DNA of 14,473 bases from Deltaproteobacteria bacterium. Lineage in GTDB: Bacteria > Bdellovibrionota_C > UBA2361 > JAAYZI01. The first letter of the stretch is position 1. Each line of letters begins with the position of its first letter. The notes beneath the pieces were generated by a model that made no database searches, had not been told where the DNA came from, and worked only from the letters and a program-made list of their open reading frames with translations. Shown here one piece after another: positions 8,132-14,107 of this stretch. The stretch covers positions 1 to 14,473 of the forward strand of contig JAAYZI010000283.1 in NCBI GenBank assembly GCA_012514925.1, written 5' to 3'. Made by a program: the position numbers and the translations under genes.

Positions 8132-8704
8132 TTAGCGCTCCAGCCAATTCCTAATAATCATTTCTCCCTGCTCGGTCAGCACCGACTCGGGATGAAACTG
8201 CACCCCCTTAAGATCATACTGACGATGCGACAAAGCCATGATCCAGCCTGCCTCATCTTCCGCCGTAATCTTCAGACATTCCGGAAAGCCTTCACGGGCC
8301 ACCACCCAAGAATTATAGCGCCCAGCCACAAAGCTCTGGGGCAAGCCTCGAAACAGGGGCTCTGCGGGATCTAAAACCCGCACAGGCAAGCCTTTGCCGT
8401 GCGCGACTTGGCCTAAGTTGAAAAGCTTCGCGCCAAAGACCTCCCCTATACACTGGTGCCCCAAACACACGCCTAAGATGCTTTTTGAATCAGCGTACCG
8501 CCGCACCAAATCTGGCATCAAGCCGGCCTCGCAAGGCAGCCCCGGGCCAGGCGAAAGCAAAATCTTATCGTACTCCGCTACCTGGTCTAACGCGAACTTA
8601 TCGTTTCGCACCACCTCCACCTGAAAGGTGCCGATTTTTTTCACAAGATGAACTAAATTGTAGGTGAAAGAATCATAATTATCTACAACCAACAGCCGAC
8701 CCAT
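8132..8704 (-). CDS. trpG: Anthranilate synthase component II (glutamine amidotransferase)
   Basis: Class I glutamine amidotransferase that hydrolyses glutamine and feeds ammonia to TrpE. It has 190 residues, the standard length. The catalytic triad is visible: Cys80 in GVCLGHQCIG, and His171 and Glu173 in GVQFHPESVL. The oxyanion segment LLSPGPGLP is near 49-57. The neighbouring trpE and trpD favour the anthranilate enzyme over PabA, but the same subunit may also serve p-aminobenzoate synthesis, as in Bacillus. The ATG at 8704 has a strong GGAGGAG 8 bases upstream, inside the end of trpE, and the two reading frames are one base apart, suggesting coupled and balanced synthesis. Confidence 0.96.
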   Translation of the reverse strand: MGRLLVVDNYDSFTYNLVHLVKKIGTFQVEVVRNDKFALDQVAEYDKILLSPGPGLPCEAGLMPDLVRRYADSKSILGVCLGHQCIGEVFGAKLFNLGQVAHGKGLPVRVLDPAEPLFRGLPQSFVAGRYNSWVVAREGFPECLKITAEDEAGWIMALSHRQYDLKGVQFHPESVLTEQGEMIIRNWLER

Positions 8705-8705
8705 T

Positions 8706-10124
8706 TCAGATCTCCTCCGCCATTTGCATCGCCGCCTGCAGCGCCTTTAACTTATCGGCTATCTCCTGCACCTCGCTGGCTGGCTCCGAATCAGCCACCG
8801 TCCCAGCCCCAGCCTGACTGTAAAGCACCCCCTGTTTGCTAAGGAACGAACGGATCATAATGGCATGATTGCAATCCCCGTTAAAACCAATGTACCCGAT
8901 CGCTCCGCCGTAAAATCCACGCCGACCTTTCTCATAGCGATCTATCAATTCCATAGCCCGACGCTTGGGGGCGCCGCTTAAGGTTCCGGCCGGAAATGTG
9001 TCCACCAGCAGCTGCACCGTCCCGGTATGCTCGAACATCTGACCACTCACTTTTGAGACCAGATGAATCACATGCGAGTACTTATGCACCTCCTTAAAGC
9101 GCTCTACAAATACCCCATCGCAATGTTTACTAAGATCGTTACGCGCTAGATCTACTAGCATGACATGCTCGGCGTTCTCCTTAGGATCGGCGCAAAGCGC
9201 TTCAATCGAGGCCTGATCTTCTTCGTCTACGCTGCTGCGCTTGCAAGTTCCCGCAATCGGATGGATGCTGGCACGGCGTCCTTCAATCACCAACTGCGCC
9301 TCCGGGGAAGAACCGAAAATTCTATATCCCCCACAATCAAAGAAAAAAAGATACGGTGAGGGATTGATCATGCGCAGCGCGCGGTAAACCACAAACTCAT
9401 CACCGTAATAGCTCTGCGAGAAGCTGCGTGAGGGTACGATCTGAAAAACATCCCCTCTGAAAATGTGCTGCTTGCAAGACGCCACCATTTGCTCAGCCTC
9501 AGCCGCGCTTAAATTGGAGGTCTCCGGACCTTCTCTCTTAAAACAGTAAGATGCCGTTTCGCCGCAGCGCATCATCTGCAACAACTCATCCATCCCGACT
9601 GAGGCGCGGTCCGCACCGCTGTCCAAGCATTCATTTTCAAGAATGTACATCTGATGCTCGTAATGGTTGACAGCGATGATAAAACGGAAAACGCTATAAT
9701 AAATCTGCGGTATGGCGCGCTGTGCACAAACTTCAGCTTTAAGCTCTATTTCCTCAAAGTACTGGATTGCATCGTAAGACAAGTAACCAAATAGACCGTT
9801 GGCGATGAAGGCAAAGCGCGGATCCCCCTCAACCTGAAACATGCGGCTATAATCGTCAAAAGCGCGCAACACTGACTTGCCGCACAGGTTCTTCTGGATC
9901 TCACTTCGCCCATCCGGGAAAATCGTTTCGACCTCGTCATTTTCCACCCTAAAGCTTGAGATCGGATCGAGGCAGATATAGGTAAAACAGTTCTGATTAG
10001 GCCGATAATCGGTGCTCTCCAGAAGCACGCTACGGGGGAAACGATCACGCATACGCAGGTAAATACCAACCGGTGTGAGGGTATCGCCGAGTACGCGTTT
10101 TATTTTAGAGCGGAGTCTAATCAT
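8706..10124 (-). CDS. trpE: Anthranilate synthase component I
   Basis: Converts chorismate plus ammonia to anthranilate and pyruvate, the committed step. The feedback motif LLES (SVLLESTDY) near the N-terminus is intact, so inhibition by tryptophan is expected. The chorismate-binding core shows PIAGTCKRSS (a variant of the more usual PIAGTRPRG), LVDLARND, TFPAGTLSGAPK, GAIGYIGFNGD and AGAGTVADSEP. I chose the ATG at 10124 (472 residues), giving MIRLRSKIKRVLGDTLTPV, which matches how similar proteins begin. A second ATG at 10142 would add six residues. Neither start has a visible SD, unlike the other trp genes. It is the first gene of the operon; its TGA is one base before trpG. Confidence 0.95.
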   Translation of the reverse strand: MIRLRSKIKRVLGDTLTPVGIYLRMRDRFPRSVLLESTDYRPNQNCFTYICLDPISSFRVENDEVETIFPDGRSEIQKNLCGKSVLRAFDDYSRMFQVEGDPRFAFIANGLFGYLSYDAIQYFEEIELKAEVCAQRAIPQIYYSVFRFIIAVNHYEHQMYILENECLDSGADRASVGMDELLQMMRCGETASYCFKREGPETSNLSAAEAEQMVASCKQHIFRGDVFQIVPSRSFSQSYYGDEFVVYRALRMINPSPYLFFFDCGGYRIFGSSPEAQLVIEGRRASIHPIAGTCKRSSVDEEDQASIEALCADPKENAEHVMLVDLARNDLSKHCDGVFVERFKEVHKYSHVIHLVSKVSGQMFEHTGTVQLLVDTFPAGTLSGAPKRRAMELIDRYEKGRRGFYGGAIGYIGFNGDCNHAIMIRSFLSKQGVLYSQAGAGTVADSEPASEVQEIADKLKALQAAMQMAEEI

Positions 10125-10125
10125 G

Positions 10126-10158
10126 CTAAACACTGGACACATCAGTTAGTAAAACCAT
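10126..10158 (-). other. Possible 10-codon upstream ORF before trpE
   Basis: ATG at 10158 reads MVLLTDVSSV and stops at a TAG (10126-10128) one base before the preferred trpE ATG (10124). Such a stop/start arrangement could couple translation, which would be useful because trpE has no SD. It holds no Trp codons and has no SD of its own, so it is not a classical attenuator leader peptide. It may be chance. Confidence 0.15.
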
Positions 10159-10175
10159 AGTCGGCTCTGTGTAAC

Positions 10176-10188
10176 CACTTATTAAGTG
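10176..10188. promoter_or_regulatory. Inverted repeat CACTTA-T-TAAGTG upstream of trpE
   Basis: A perfect 6-base inverted repeat around a single T, about 52 bases before the preferred trpE start. With its TTAA core and its position it could be an operator over the trp promoter. It does not match the E. coli TrpR site as I know it, and no convincing -35/-10 pair was found around it. Confidence 0.3.
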
Positions 10189-10202
10189 CGGGTAATCAAA
10201 GG

Positions 10203-10216
10203 TTTCATCTATGAAA
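10203..10216. promoter_or_regulatory. Inverted repeat TTTCAT-CT-ATGAAA upstream of trpE
   Basis: A perfect 6-base inverted repeat with a 2-base centre, 14 bases from the previous one on the far side from trpE. Candidate regulator-binding site; a chance match remains possible at this length. Confidence 0.25.
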
Positions 10217-10588
10217 GCTTAGACTTGACGTTACAAACAGTGTCTACAGCGTATAAGCATCAGTTACAACCTAGCGCCTAACCTCTTTAACTTACTCATT
10301 ATTTCTAGCCAGACAACGACGCACCTCCTCTCTGACCATCACGCTGGATAATCATGATCAGATCCATCTGGATTTGCAAGGGGGTTTTGCAAAGTAGGAC
10401 GTTTACCTCCCACCGTACAGTTGTCCTATGGACAGAAGTTTAGCCCGGCGGCTAGAATCCGGCAGATTAAGTCTGGGTGGATTGGTGAGAGTCCAAAACC
10501 TGACTGGCATCTAAAGGCGGAGTCTTACGAAAATCTTAAGGCAGGGGGGGAGCATCCAAAAACGGGATACACCTAGACGGGAAGCAGC

Positions 10589-11257
10589 TTGGCGCGGATC
10601 ATATCTCTAATCTATAAATTCCTCGCTTTTTTTTGCGATCTTAGATTGCCATGTTTGAGCACTGCGCTACTTTTGTACCTTCTATTTGGCGCAGCGCCGG
10701 GAGAAGCCCAGCGTGGTCCTGCGCCGAAAGTGCCGCATAAGAAGGCGTTTAGCAGTGAGATTTCATCTATTCAAACTTACACTTACGATGCCGGACCCTC
10801 ATCTAGCTTAAGCGACTTTATTGAGCCTGGACCACCAGACGCCTACAACCAACTAACCCTGGCAAATCTTCGGTTGATGAAGGAAGTCGCTCAACCAAGC
10901 CACCGACCGGATGATTATGATTCAGATCTCACAGAGCGCGTAGTTAGTAAAATGCTGACAATCCAATCTTTCAGATCTGTTTCAGCGCTTATAAATAAAT
11001 CTGAGTTGCAACAGAGCTACCGCAGCGCTATCAGAGGTGTTAAGAAACTGCAGAGCCGGTTTCGCTACAGCTTACAAAGCGGAAAAGAAGGGCTCACAGT
11101 CTCTAGGCGAAAAGTCGGAAAGAAGCTGATTGAAGTCAATTTGGATTTTAATCTGCACCAGGGAGTTGACCCTCAGATTAATTTCGGGAAATACTTCCGT
11201 GTTAGGTATGATTTTATCAATAATCGCTCGATACTAGAATACGGTTTTGAGTTTTGA
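10589..11257 (+). CDS. Secreted protein of unknown function
   Basis: I do not recognise the family. The 222-residue frame begins with TTG at 10589; an in-frame TAG at 10574 limits any upstream start, and GGGAAG lies a few bases upstream. Residues about 19-36 are hydrophobic (STALLLYLLFGAAPG) and are followed by GEA-QRG, a plausible signal-peptidase I site near residue 40. The mature part starts basic and Pro-rich, then has a predicted helical stretch (about 90-160). It ends with alternating polar and hydrophobic residues rich in aromatics, closing in a C-terminal Phe, as seen in many outer-membrane beta-strand proteins. Export to the periplasm or outer membrane is inferred. It precedes a lipoprotein gene by 77 bases on the same strand, so the two may act in the same compartment. 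Confidence 0.7.
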   Translation: MARIISLIYKFLAFFCDLRLPCLSTALLLYLLFGAAPGEAQRGPAPKVPHKKAFSSEISSIQTYTYDAGPSSSLSDFIEPGPPDAYNQLTLANLRLMKEVAQPSHRPDDYDSDLTERVVSKMLTIQSFRSVSALINKSELQQSYRSAIRGVKKLQSRFRYSLQSGKEGLTVSRRKVGKKLIEVNLDFNLHQGVDPQINFGKYFRVRYDFINNRSILEYGFEF

Positions 11258-11258
11258 T

Positions 11259-11290
11259 GGGCTTCCAGGATCGTTTTCCTGTGCGAGCCC
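11259..11290 (+). terminator. Stem-loop after the secreted-protein gene
   Basis: GGGCT (11259-11263) pairs with AGCCC (11286-11290), and inside it CAGGA pairs with TCCTG. The loop is short and internal mismatches separate the two stems. A T-rich but interrupted tract (CTTATTTTAT) follows. It begins two bases after the stop codon. It could be a weak terminator or attenuator, or a processing or stability hairpin between two co-transcribed genes. Confidence 0.4.
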
Positions 11291-11295
11291 CTTAT

Positions 11296-11321
11296 TTTAT
11301 CCTTCTTATTTATCCTTCTTA
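11296..11321 (+). repeat. Perfect 13-base tandem repeat before the lipoprotein gene
   Basis: TTTATCCTTCTTA occurs twice head to tail (11296-11308 and 11309-11321), ending in the first base of the AGGAG Shine-Dalgarno (11321-11325) of the lipoprotein gene. A slipped copy number would change the spacing between the upstream hairpin and the ribosome-binding site. Confidence 0.85.
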
Positions 11322-11334
11322 GGAGCCTTAAAAA

Positions 11335-13008
11335 ATGCGCTTTGTATTTAAAAATTTGACCCTATCGCTTGCTTTACTTGCTCTTACTCTGGTTGCCGGA
11401 TGTAAGCGTCAAGATACCGCATCCCCCGCCAAGACGATCCTCGACAATCCGCTGCTACAGCAACTCCCTGACGACACCTTGGGGTTTTACACTTGGAGGG
11501 CGGACACACCCGCCTATCAGAAACTGTCGAAAAGCCAGTGGCACCACGACTCAATTGAATTGATAGAGAAATTTTCAGGGATTGCTTCAGAAAAACTGAA
11601 AGATAAAGACAGCCTGCCAGATCATTCTCTCAAGGCGATAAACGAAGCCATTAAATCTTCTGGGCTCGCCGACGAGAAGGGCACTCCTGCGATTAGTAGC
11701 GGCGTCGTATTCGTGTCAAGCAAACGAAGCGAAGTCCCGGTCACTGTGGGCATCTTAGCGAAAGGTTCCCCGGGCATTAATTTGAACGACAGTTTAAACG
11801 CCCTTGCTGCCGCCCTAAAGAAACAAGCTCATGACATCAGTCCCACTAAATTCGCCGAGGCTCAGGGATATACCCTTAAGCTTAAAGACACATCTTCCGA
11901 GATAAGTTTGGTTGCAGATGCAAGCCGCCTGGCTGTCAGCACTGATCCAAAAATAGCTGAAGGGCTCCTGGGTCCGCAGACAAGTTACATCAAAAATGTA
12001 AAATCTTCTGCGCGCTTTACGAAGGCTTCATCGGGGCTTATCGACAAACCTAATCAGCTGGCTTTTTTGTACGCAGATATCTCCGAGCTTATTAAATCCT
12101 CCCCGGCGCTGCAGGCCCTACGCCCCGATAACGAACCCGCTTTCGATAAAATTAACCCGTTGGCGTTGGCTGTGGCTCACACTATGGACACAAACCAACA
12201 CTACGAAGCCCAACTGGTAATTGAACCTGGCCCTAGTGGTCAGGATCTGCCCGCTTCGCTTGAAGCGACTAGCGCCCACTCCACTTTAAACAAACTACCT
12301 TCCGACACAGTTCTCTCTTTAATGTTGGATGGAAAGTTAATCAAAGATTTAAAGGAAACGGGGCTGCAGGACGCTGGGCCAAATCAAACGGAAGAATTAA
12401 GAAGACAACTAGCCTTGCTTGATTTAATTGATGGGTTAACGCTTGGAATCCGGGGAGCCCCAGCCGGCACACTTTTTCCGGAGGTGCTGTTGCTCTCCGA
12501 ATCAAAGGAAAGCGAAAAACTGGAGGGTTCTCTTAAGGAAAGTTTGGCGGAGTTGCTGGCTACAGCCGGGATGCCTGCCGCCGAATGGCAGCAAAAAGCC
12601 GTTAGCGGAGTGGAGACTAGTTACTGGTTCAGCCCAATTGGAGGGGTGGGTCTTTATGTTTCCCGTAAGGATGAGGTGGTTGCGCTCTCTTCTTGGGACT
12701 CTATCCTTTCCTCTTACATTCAAGCAGGCTCGGAGGGTTCTGCCACATTGGGTAGTAGCTCGCCTGAGCTAAAAGAGGAGCTTAAGAAAGATTCTCCGCT
12801 TGCTCTTCTCTATCTCAACTTCGATAAGTTGGCTACGATGATCGAGACTGCCAGCGGTACGCTTGCGATGTTTACCGGTGGAACGCCGGCCGTGGACCTC
12901 TCCCAGATTAATGAGCTAAGAAAAATGGGAAGGATGCTTATGGCGGTGAGGTACCATGACTATATGCTTAAAATCTCTGCCCATTACGAAGCTAATGACG
13001 CAAAGTAG
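11335..13008 (+). CDS. Lipoprotein of unknown function (DUF3352-like layout)
   Basis: 557 residues. The N-terminus MRFVFKNLTLSLALLALTLVAGCKRQ has a charged end, a hydrophobic core and a lipobox LVAGC with Cys23, so it should be exported, lipidated and anchored. Lys at the +2 position would favour the outer membrane under E. coli sorting rules. After a short linker the domain begins with LLQQLPDDTLGFYTW, and a similar phrase recurs later as NKLPSDTVLSLMLDG (about 320-335). This suggests two related halves, as in DUF3352-type proteins; that link is a resemblance, not a proven match. No catalytic motif is recognisable. A good AGGAG sits 9 bases before the ATG. The secreted-protein gene upstream and this gene may form a pair. 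Confidence 0.8.
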   Translation: MRFVFKNLTLSLALLALTLVAGCKRQDTASPAKTILDNPLLQQLPDDTLGFYTWRADTPAYQKLSKSQWHHDSIELIEKFSGIASEKLKDKDSLPDHSLKAINEAIKSSGLADEKGTPAISSGVVFVSSKRSEVPVTVGILAKGSPGINLNDSLNALAAALKKQAHDISPTKFAEAQGYTLKLKDTSSEISLVADASRLAVSTDPKIAEGLLGPQTSYIKNVKSSARFTKASSGLIDKPNQLAFLYADISELIKSSPALQALRPDNEPAFDKINPLALAVAHTMDTNQHYEAQLVIEPGPSGQDLPASLEATSAHSTLNKLPSDTVLSLMLDGKLIKDLKETGLQDAGPNQTEELRRQLALLDLIDGLTLGIRGAPAGTLFPEVLLLSESKESEKLEGSLKESLAELLATAGMPAAEWQQKAVSGVETSYWFSPIGGVGLYVSRKDEVVALSSWDSILSSYIQAGSEGSATLGSSSPELKEELKKDSPLALLYLNFDKLATMIETASGTLAMFTGGTPAVDLSQINELRKMGRMLMAVRYHDYMLKISAHYEANDAK

Positions 13009-13097
13009 CATATAACCTCCCTCGTTATGATTTGGGAACCAATTTGCATCTCTGGTAGGTGACGTGTCATCCAATCTTGACGAACGTACCGCAGATC

Positions 13098-13106
13098 GGG
13101 GGGGGG
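13098..13106 (+). repeat. Run of nine G residues
   Basis: A G9 homopolymer 5 bases before the ATG at 13112. It could serve as a crude Shine-Dalgarno by wobble pairing, and it is also the type of tract that slips during replication or is miscounted in sequencing. If translation starts upstream at the GTG (13064), a change of one G would shift the frame. Confidence 0.9.
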
Positions 13107-13111
13107 TTAAG

Positions 13112-13336
13112 ATGAGTAGTGTGCAGAAGCTGCTAGATATTTCCAGTCGATTAAGCCACTTAGAGCAGGCAGCGGAATGGGTTGCCAAGGAAACAGTACA
13201 TACTGACAACGCCATTTCTCAAACTGGAACGTTAATCTGCGTCCTAGCGGAAGAGGTCCGGGAACGGGTTTGCGCTTTAGTGCTCGAACTGGAGAACGAC
13301 CTAAAGGAGGTCTTGGACTGCGATAAGCTTAATTAG
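13112..13336 (+). CDS. Small helical protein of unknown function
   Basis: 74 residues from ATG 13112 (MSSVQKLLDISSRLSHLEQ) to TAG 13334-13336. A GTG at 13064, with AGGTG upstream, would give 90 residues, but the extra part (SSNLDERTADRGGVK) looks less protein-like and spans a G9 tract. I prefer the ATG with the G-rich stretch just before it. The product should be mostly alpha-helical: hydrophobic residues recur every three or four positions across LLDISSRLSHLEQAAEWV and again in LAEEVRERVCALVLELE. There is no signal peptide or membrane span. The family is not recognised. The gene lies 103 bases after the lipoprotein gene, and its stop is followed within 3 bases by the structured region at 13339. 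An overlapping minus-strand frame is open too, so coding status is likely, not certain. Confidence 0.55.
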   Translation: MSSVQKLLDISSRLSHLEQAAEWVAKETVHTDNAISQTGTLICVLAEEVRERVCALVLELENDLKEVLDCDKLN

Positions 13337-13338
13337 CA

Positions 13339-13426
13339 TCACGTAAAATCCAATACTGATTTCGGAGTAACCGTTAACATGAATATTACTTTCTCCGGAG
13401 AAAGTGAAATTTACGTGAACGGTTAC
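13339..13426 (+). repeat. Interleaved inverted repeats around an 18-base palindrome
   Basis: Four perfect 9-base arms: TCACGTAAA (13339-13347) with TTTACGTGA (13410-13418), and GTAACCGTT (13367-13375) with AACGGTTAC (13418-13426). The order is A-B-A'-B', so the two pairings cross, a pseudoknot topology if transcribed. A palindrome (13388-13405) sits between B and A'. It begins right after the stop codon of the small gene, so it may be a 3'-UTR or intergenic RNA, or a set of protein-binding sites. Confidence 0.6.
13388..13405. promoter_or_regulatory. 18-base perfect palindrome, copy 1
   Basis: ACTTTCTCCGGAGAAAGT equals its own reverse complement over all 18 bases. A second near-identical copy is at 14090-14107. 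As DNA it looks like an operator for a dimeric regulator. As RNA it would be a 7-bp stem with a CCGG tetraloop. A weak promoter-like pair lies downstream: GTTACA at 13422-13427 and TAATAA at 13446-13451, spacing 18. Confidence 0.55.
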
Positions 13427-13461
13427 ATTTCTGGTAAACAAAAAATAATAAAATCACTTAG

Positions 13462-13496
13462 TTAGGCGAACAAGCAAGCAGCCAAACAGCGCCTAA
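13462..13496 (+). repeat. Inverted repeat TTAGGCG/CGCCTAA
   Basis: Perfect 7-base arms at 13462-13468 and 13490-13496 with a 21-base A/C-rich loop containing the tandem AAGC-AAGC. There is no T-tract, so it is not an intrinsic terminator. Function unknown. Confidence 0.35.
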
Positions 13497-13533
13497 ATCG
13501 CCTTCCCCAATCATTAATGAAAACCGGCCTCCA

Positions 13534-13592
13534 TCTAACCTGAATCACCTTTGCTCTCTTATCGGATAAGACTAGTGAGCATTTAGGTTGGG
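13534..13592 (+). promoter_or_regulatory. 59-base hairpin over the start region of the DUF5658 gene
   Basis: TCTAACCTGAAT (13534-13545) pairs with ATTTAGGTTGGG (13581-13592) over 12 positions, three of them G-U. Inside, GCTC/GAGC (13553-13556 with 13577-13580) and TCTTA/TAAGA (13557-13561 with 13567-13571) continue the fold to a small apical loop. The outer 3' arm contains GGG at 13590-13592, part of the only SD-like motif (GGGA, 7 bases before the ATG at 13601), so folding would hide the ribosome-binding site. The G-U pairs hint at a structure working as RNA rather than a DNA site. Confidence 0.5.
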
Positions 13593-13600
13593 AATTTGGG

Positions 13601-14008
13601 ATGTCACAGGTTGTACTTAATATTTCACGGATTGGATGCTCTGATGTTATCCAGCTGGTAAGCGGCAGTTATATCAGAAGCAGACTAAGGGTCCCCACTC
13701 GCGAAGTAGCAGTTTTAGGCCTGGTACTCTGCCTTCTACAAGTCATGGATGGAATTCTTACTGCCGCTGGGGTGAATATGTTTGGTGTTTCAGCAGAAGG
13801 GAACGTCCTTCTAAGATACCTCATGGAGCAAATCGGTTTGATACCAGCCCTGGCCGCTGCCAAATGCGCTGCGATTGCTGCAACCGTGACTCTTTGCATG
13901 CTTGCCACCCAAGTTTCTTGGATAAGCCGCGCCCTAAAAGGAGTAATCGCTATTTATCTGCTCGCAGCAATTGTCCCCTGGACCTTTATTTTAGTCTCTG
14001 GGAACTAA
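13601..14008 (+). CDS. DUF5658-type small membrane protein
   Basis: 135 residues. Residues 1-34 are a polar cytosolic-type tail with basic residues (IRSRLRVPTR). Three membrane helices follow, at about 35-57, 80-103 and 112-132. The segment QVMDGILTAAGVNMFGVSAEGNVLL (about 47-71) carries the D-x-x-x-T ... E-x-N pattern that I associate with DUF5658 proteins, where an Asp and Thr in the first helix and a Glu-x-Asn before the second are conserved. The molecular function of that family is unknown. The ATG at 13601 has a GGGA seven bases upstream that lies in the arm of a predicted hairpin, so translation may be controlled by RNA folding. Copies of an 18-base palindrome flank the gene, and an intrinsic terminator follows about 210 bases after the stop. 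Confidence 0.8.
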   Translation: MSQVVLNISRIGCSDVIQLVSGSYIRSRLRVPTREVAVLGLVLCLLQVMDGILTAAGVNMFGVSAEGNVLLRYLMEQIGLIPALAAAKCAAIAATVTLCMLATQVSWISRALKGVIAIYLLAAIVPWTFILVSGN

Positions 14009-14089
14009 CCAGATATCTCACCAGGTCTCCGCTGCACCGAGCCGTATGCTCCCGTGGTAATAAACCGCCCTACTAAACCACACTCCATT

Positions 14090-14107
14090 ACTTTCTCTGG
14101 AGAAAGT
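14090..14107. promoter_or_regulatory. 18-base palindrome, copy 2
   Basis: ACTTTCTCTGGAGAAAGT, identical to copy 1 except for one central base. The flanks are also shared (ATT before; AAA after one variable base), so the repeat unit is about 25 bases (14087-14111 versus 13385-13409) with two differences. The 7-base arms are untouched and the difference falls in the would-be loop. It lies 82 bases after the DUF5658 stop and about 170 bases before the Rrf2-type regulator gene, a possible ligand-responsive binder of the site. Confidence 0.55.

Larger units (their letters stand above)
10143..10588. other. Divergent intergenic region (446 bases) between trpE and the secreted-protein gene
   Basis: No convincing gene. 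It holds the two trpE-proximal inverted repeats and, further right, four possible hairpins. These are CAGAT-CC-ATCTG (10359-10370), TTTGCAA/TTGCAAA with a 7-base loop (10373-10393), TGTCC-TAT-GGACA (10422-10434), and a GC-rich GCCCGG/CCGGC stem with one bulged base just after 10442. The part from about 10440 to 10588 is purine-rich with a run of seven G at 10544-10550, and looks like the leader of the plus-strand gene. I saw no Trp-codon cluster for a leader peptide on the minus strand, no T-box (TGGNACCGCG) and no tRNA. Confidence 0.5.

Noticed and set aside
7517..8135. Plus-strand open frames antisense to trpD
   Set aside because: They mirror a gene with strong family motifs; their products are low in structure and begin without RBS.
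10143..10400. Classical trp attenuator or T-box upstream of trpE
   Set aside because: Minus-strand small frames there contain no tandem Trp codons, there is no terminator hairpin with a T-tract, and no TGGNACCGCG box.
10470..10520. GGTGAGAGTCC resembles part of a cobalamin riboswitch
   Set aside because: No B12 box or matching flanking stems could be found, and the downstream gene shows no link to cobalamin.
12916..13215. Minus-strand open frame of 99 codons over the end of the lipoprotein gene and the small gene
   Set aside because: It overlaps two better-supported plus-strand frames and its translation shows no domain-like composition.
13534..13592. Integron attC-like site (AAC and GTT ends, imperfect hairpin) before the DUF5658 gene
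   Set aside because: The right end GTTGGGA breaks the GTTRRRY consensus at the last base, no integrase or second such site of the right order was seen, and the G-U pairing over an SD suggests an RNA hairpin instead.
14039..14070. GAGCCGTATG resembles the start of group II intron domain V
   Set aside because: The expected GAAA tetraloop and the complementary CGTACGGTTC arm are missing, and no reverse transcriptase gene is present.
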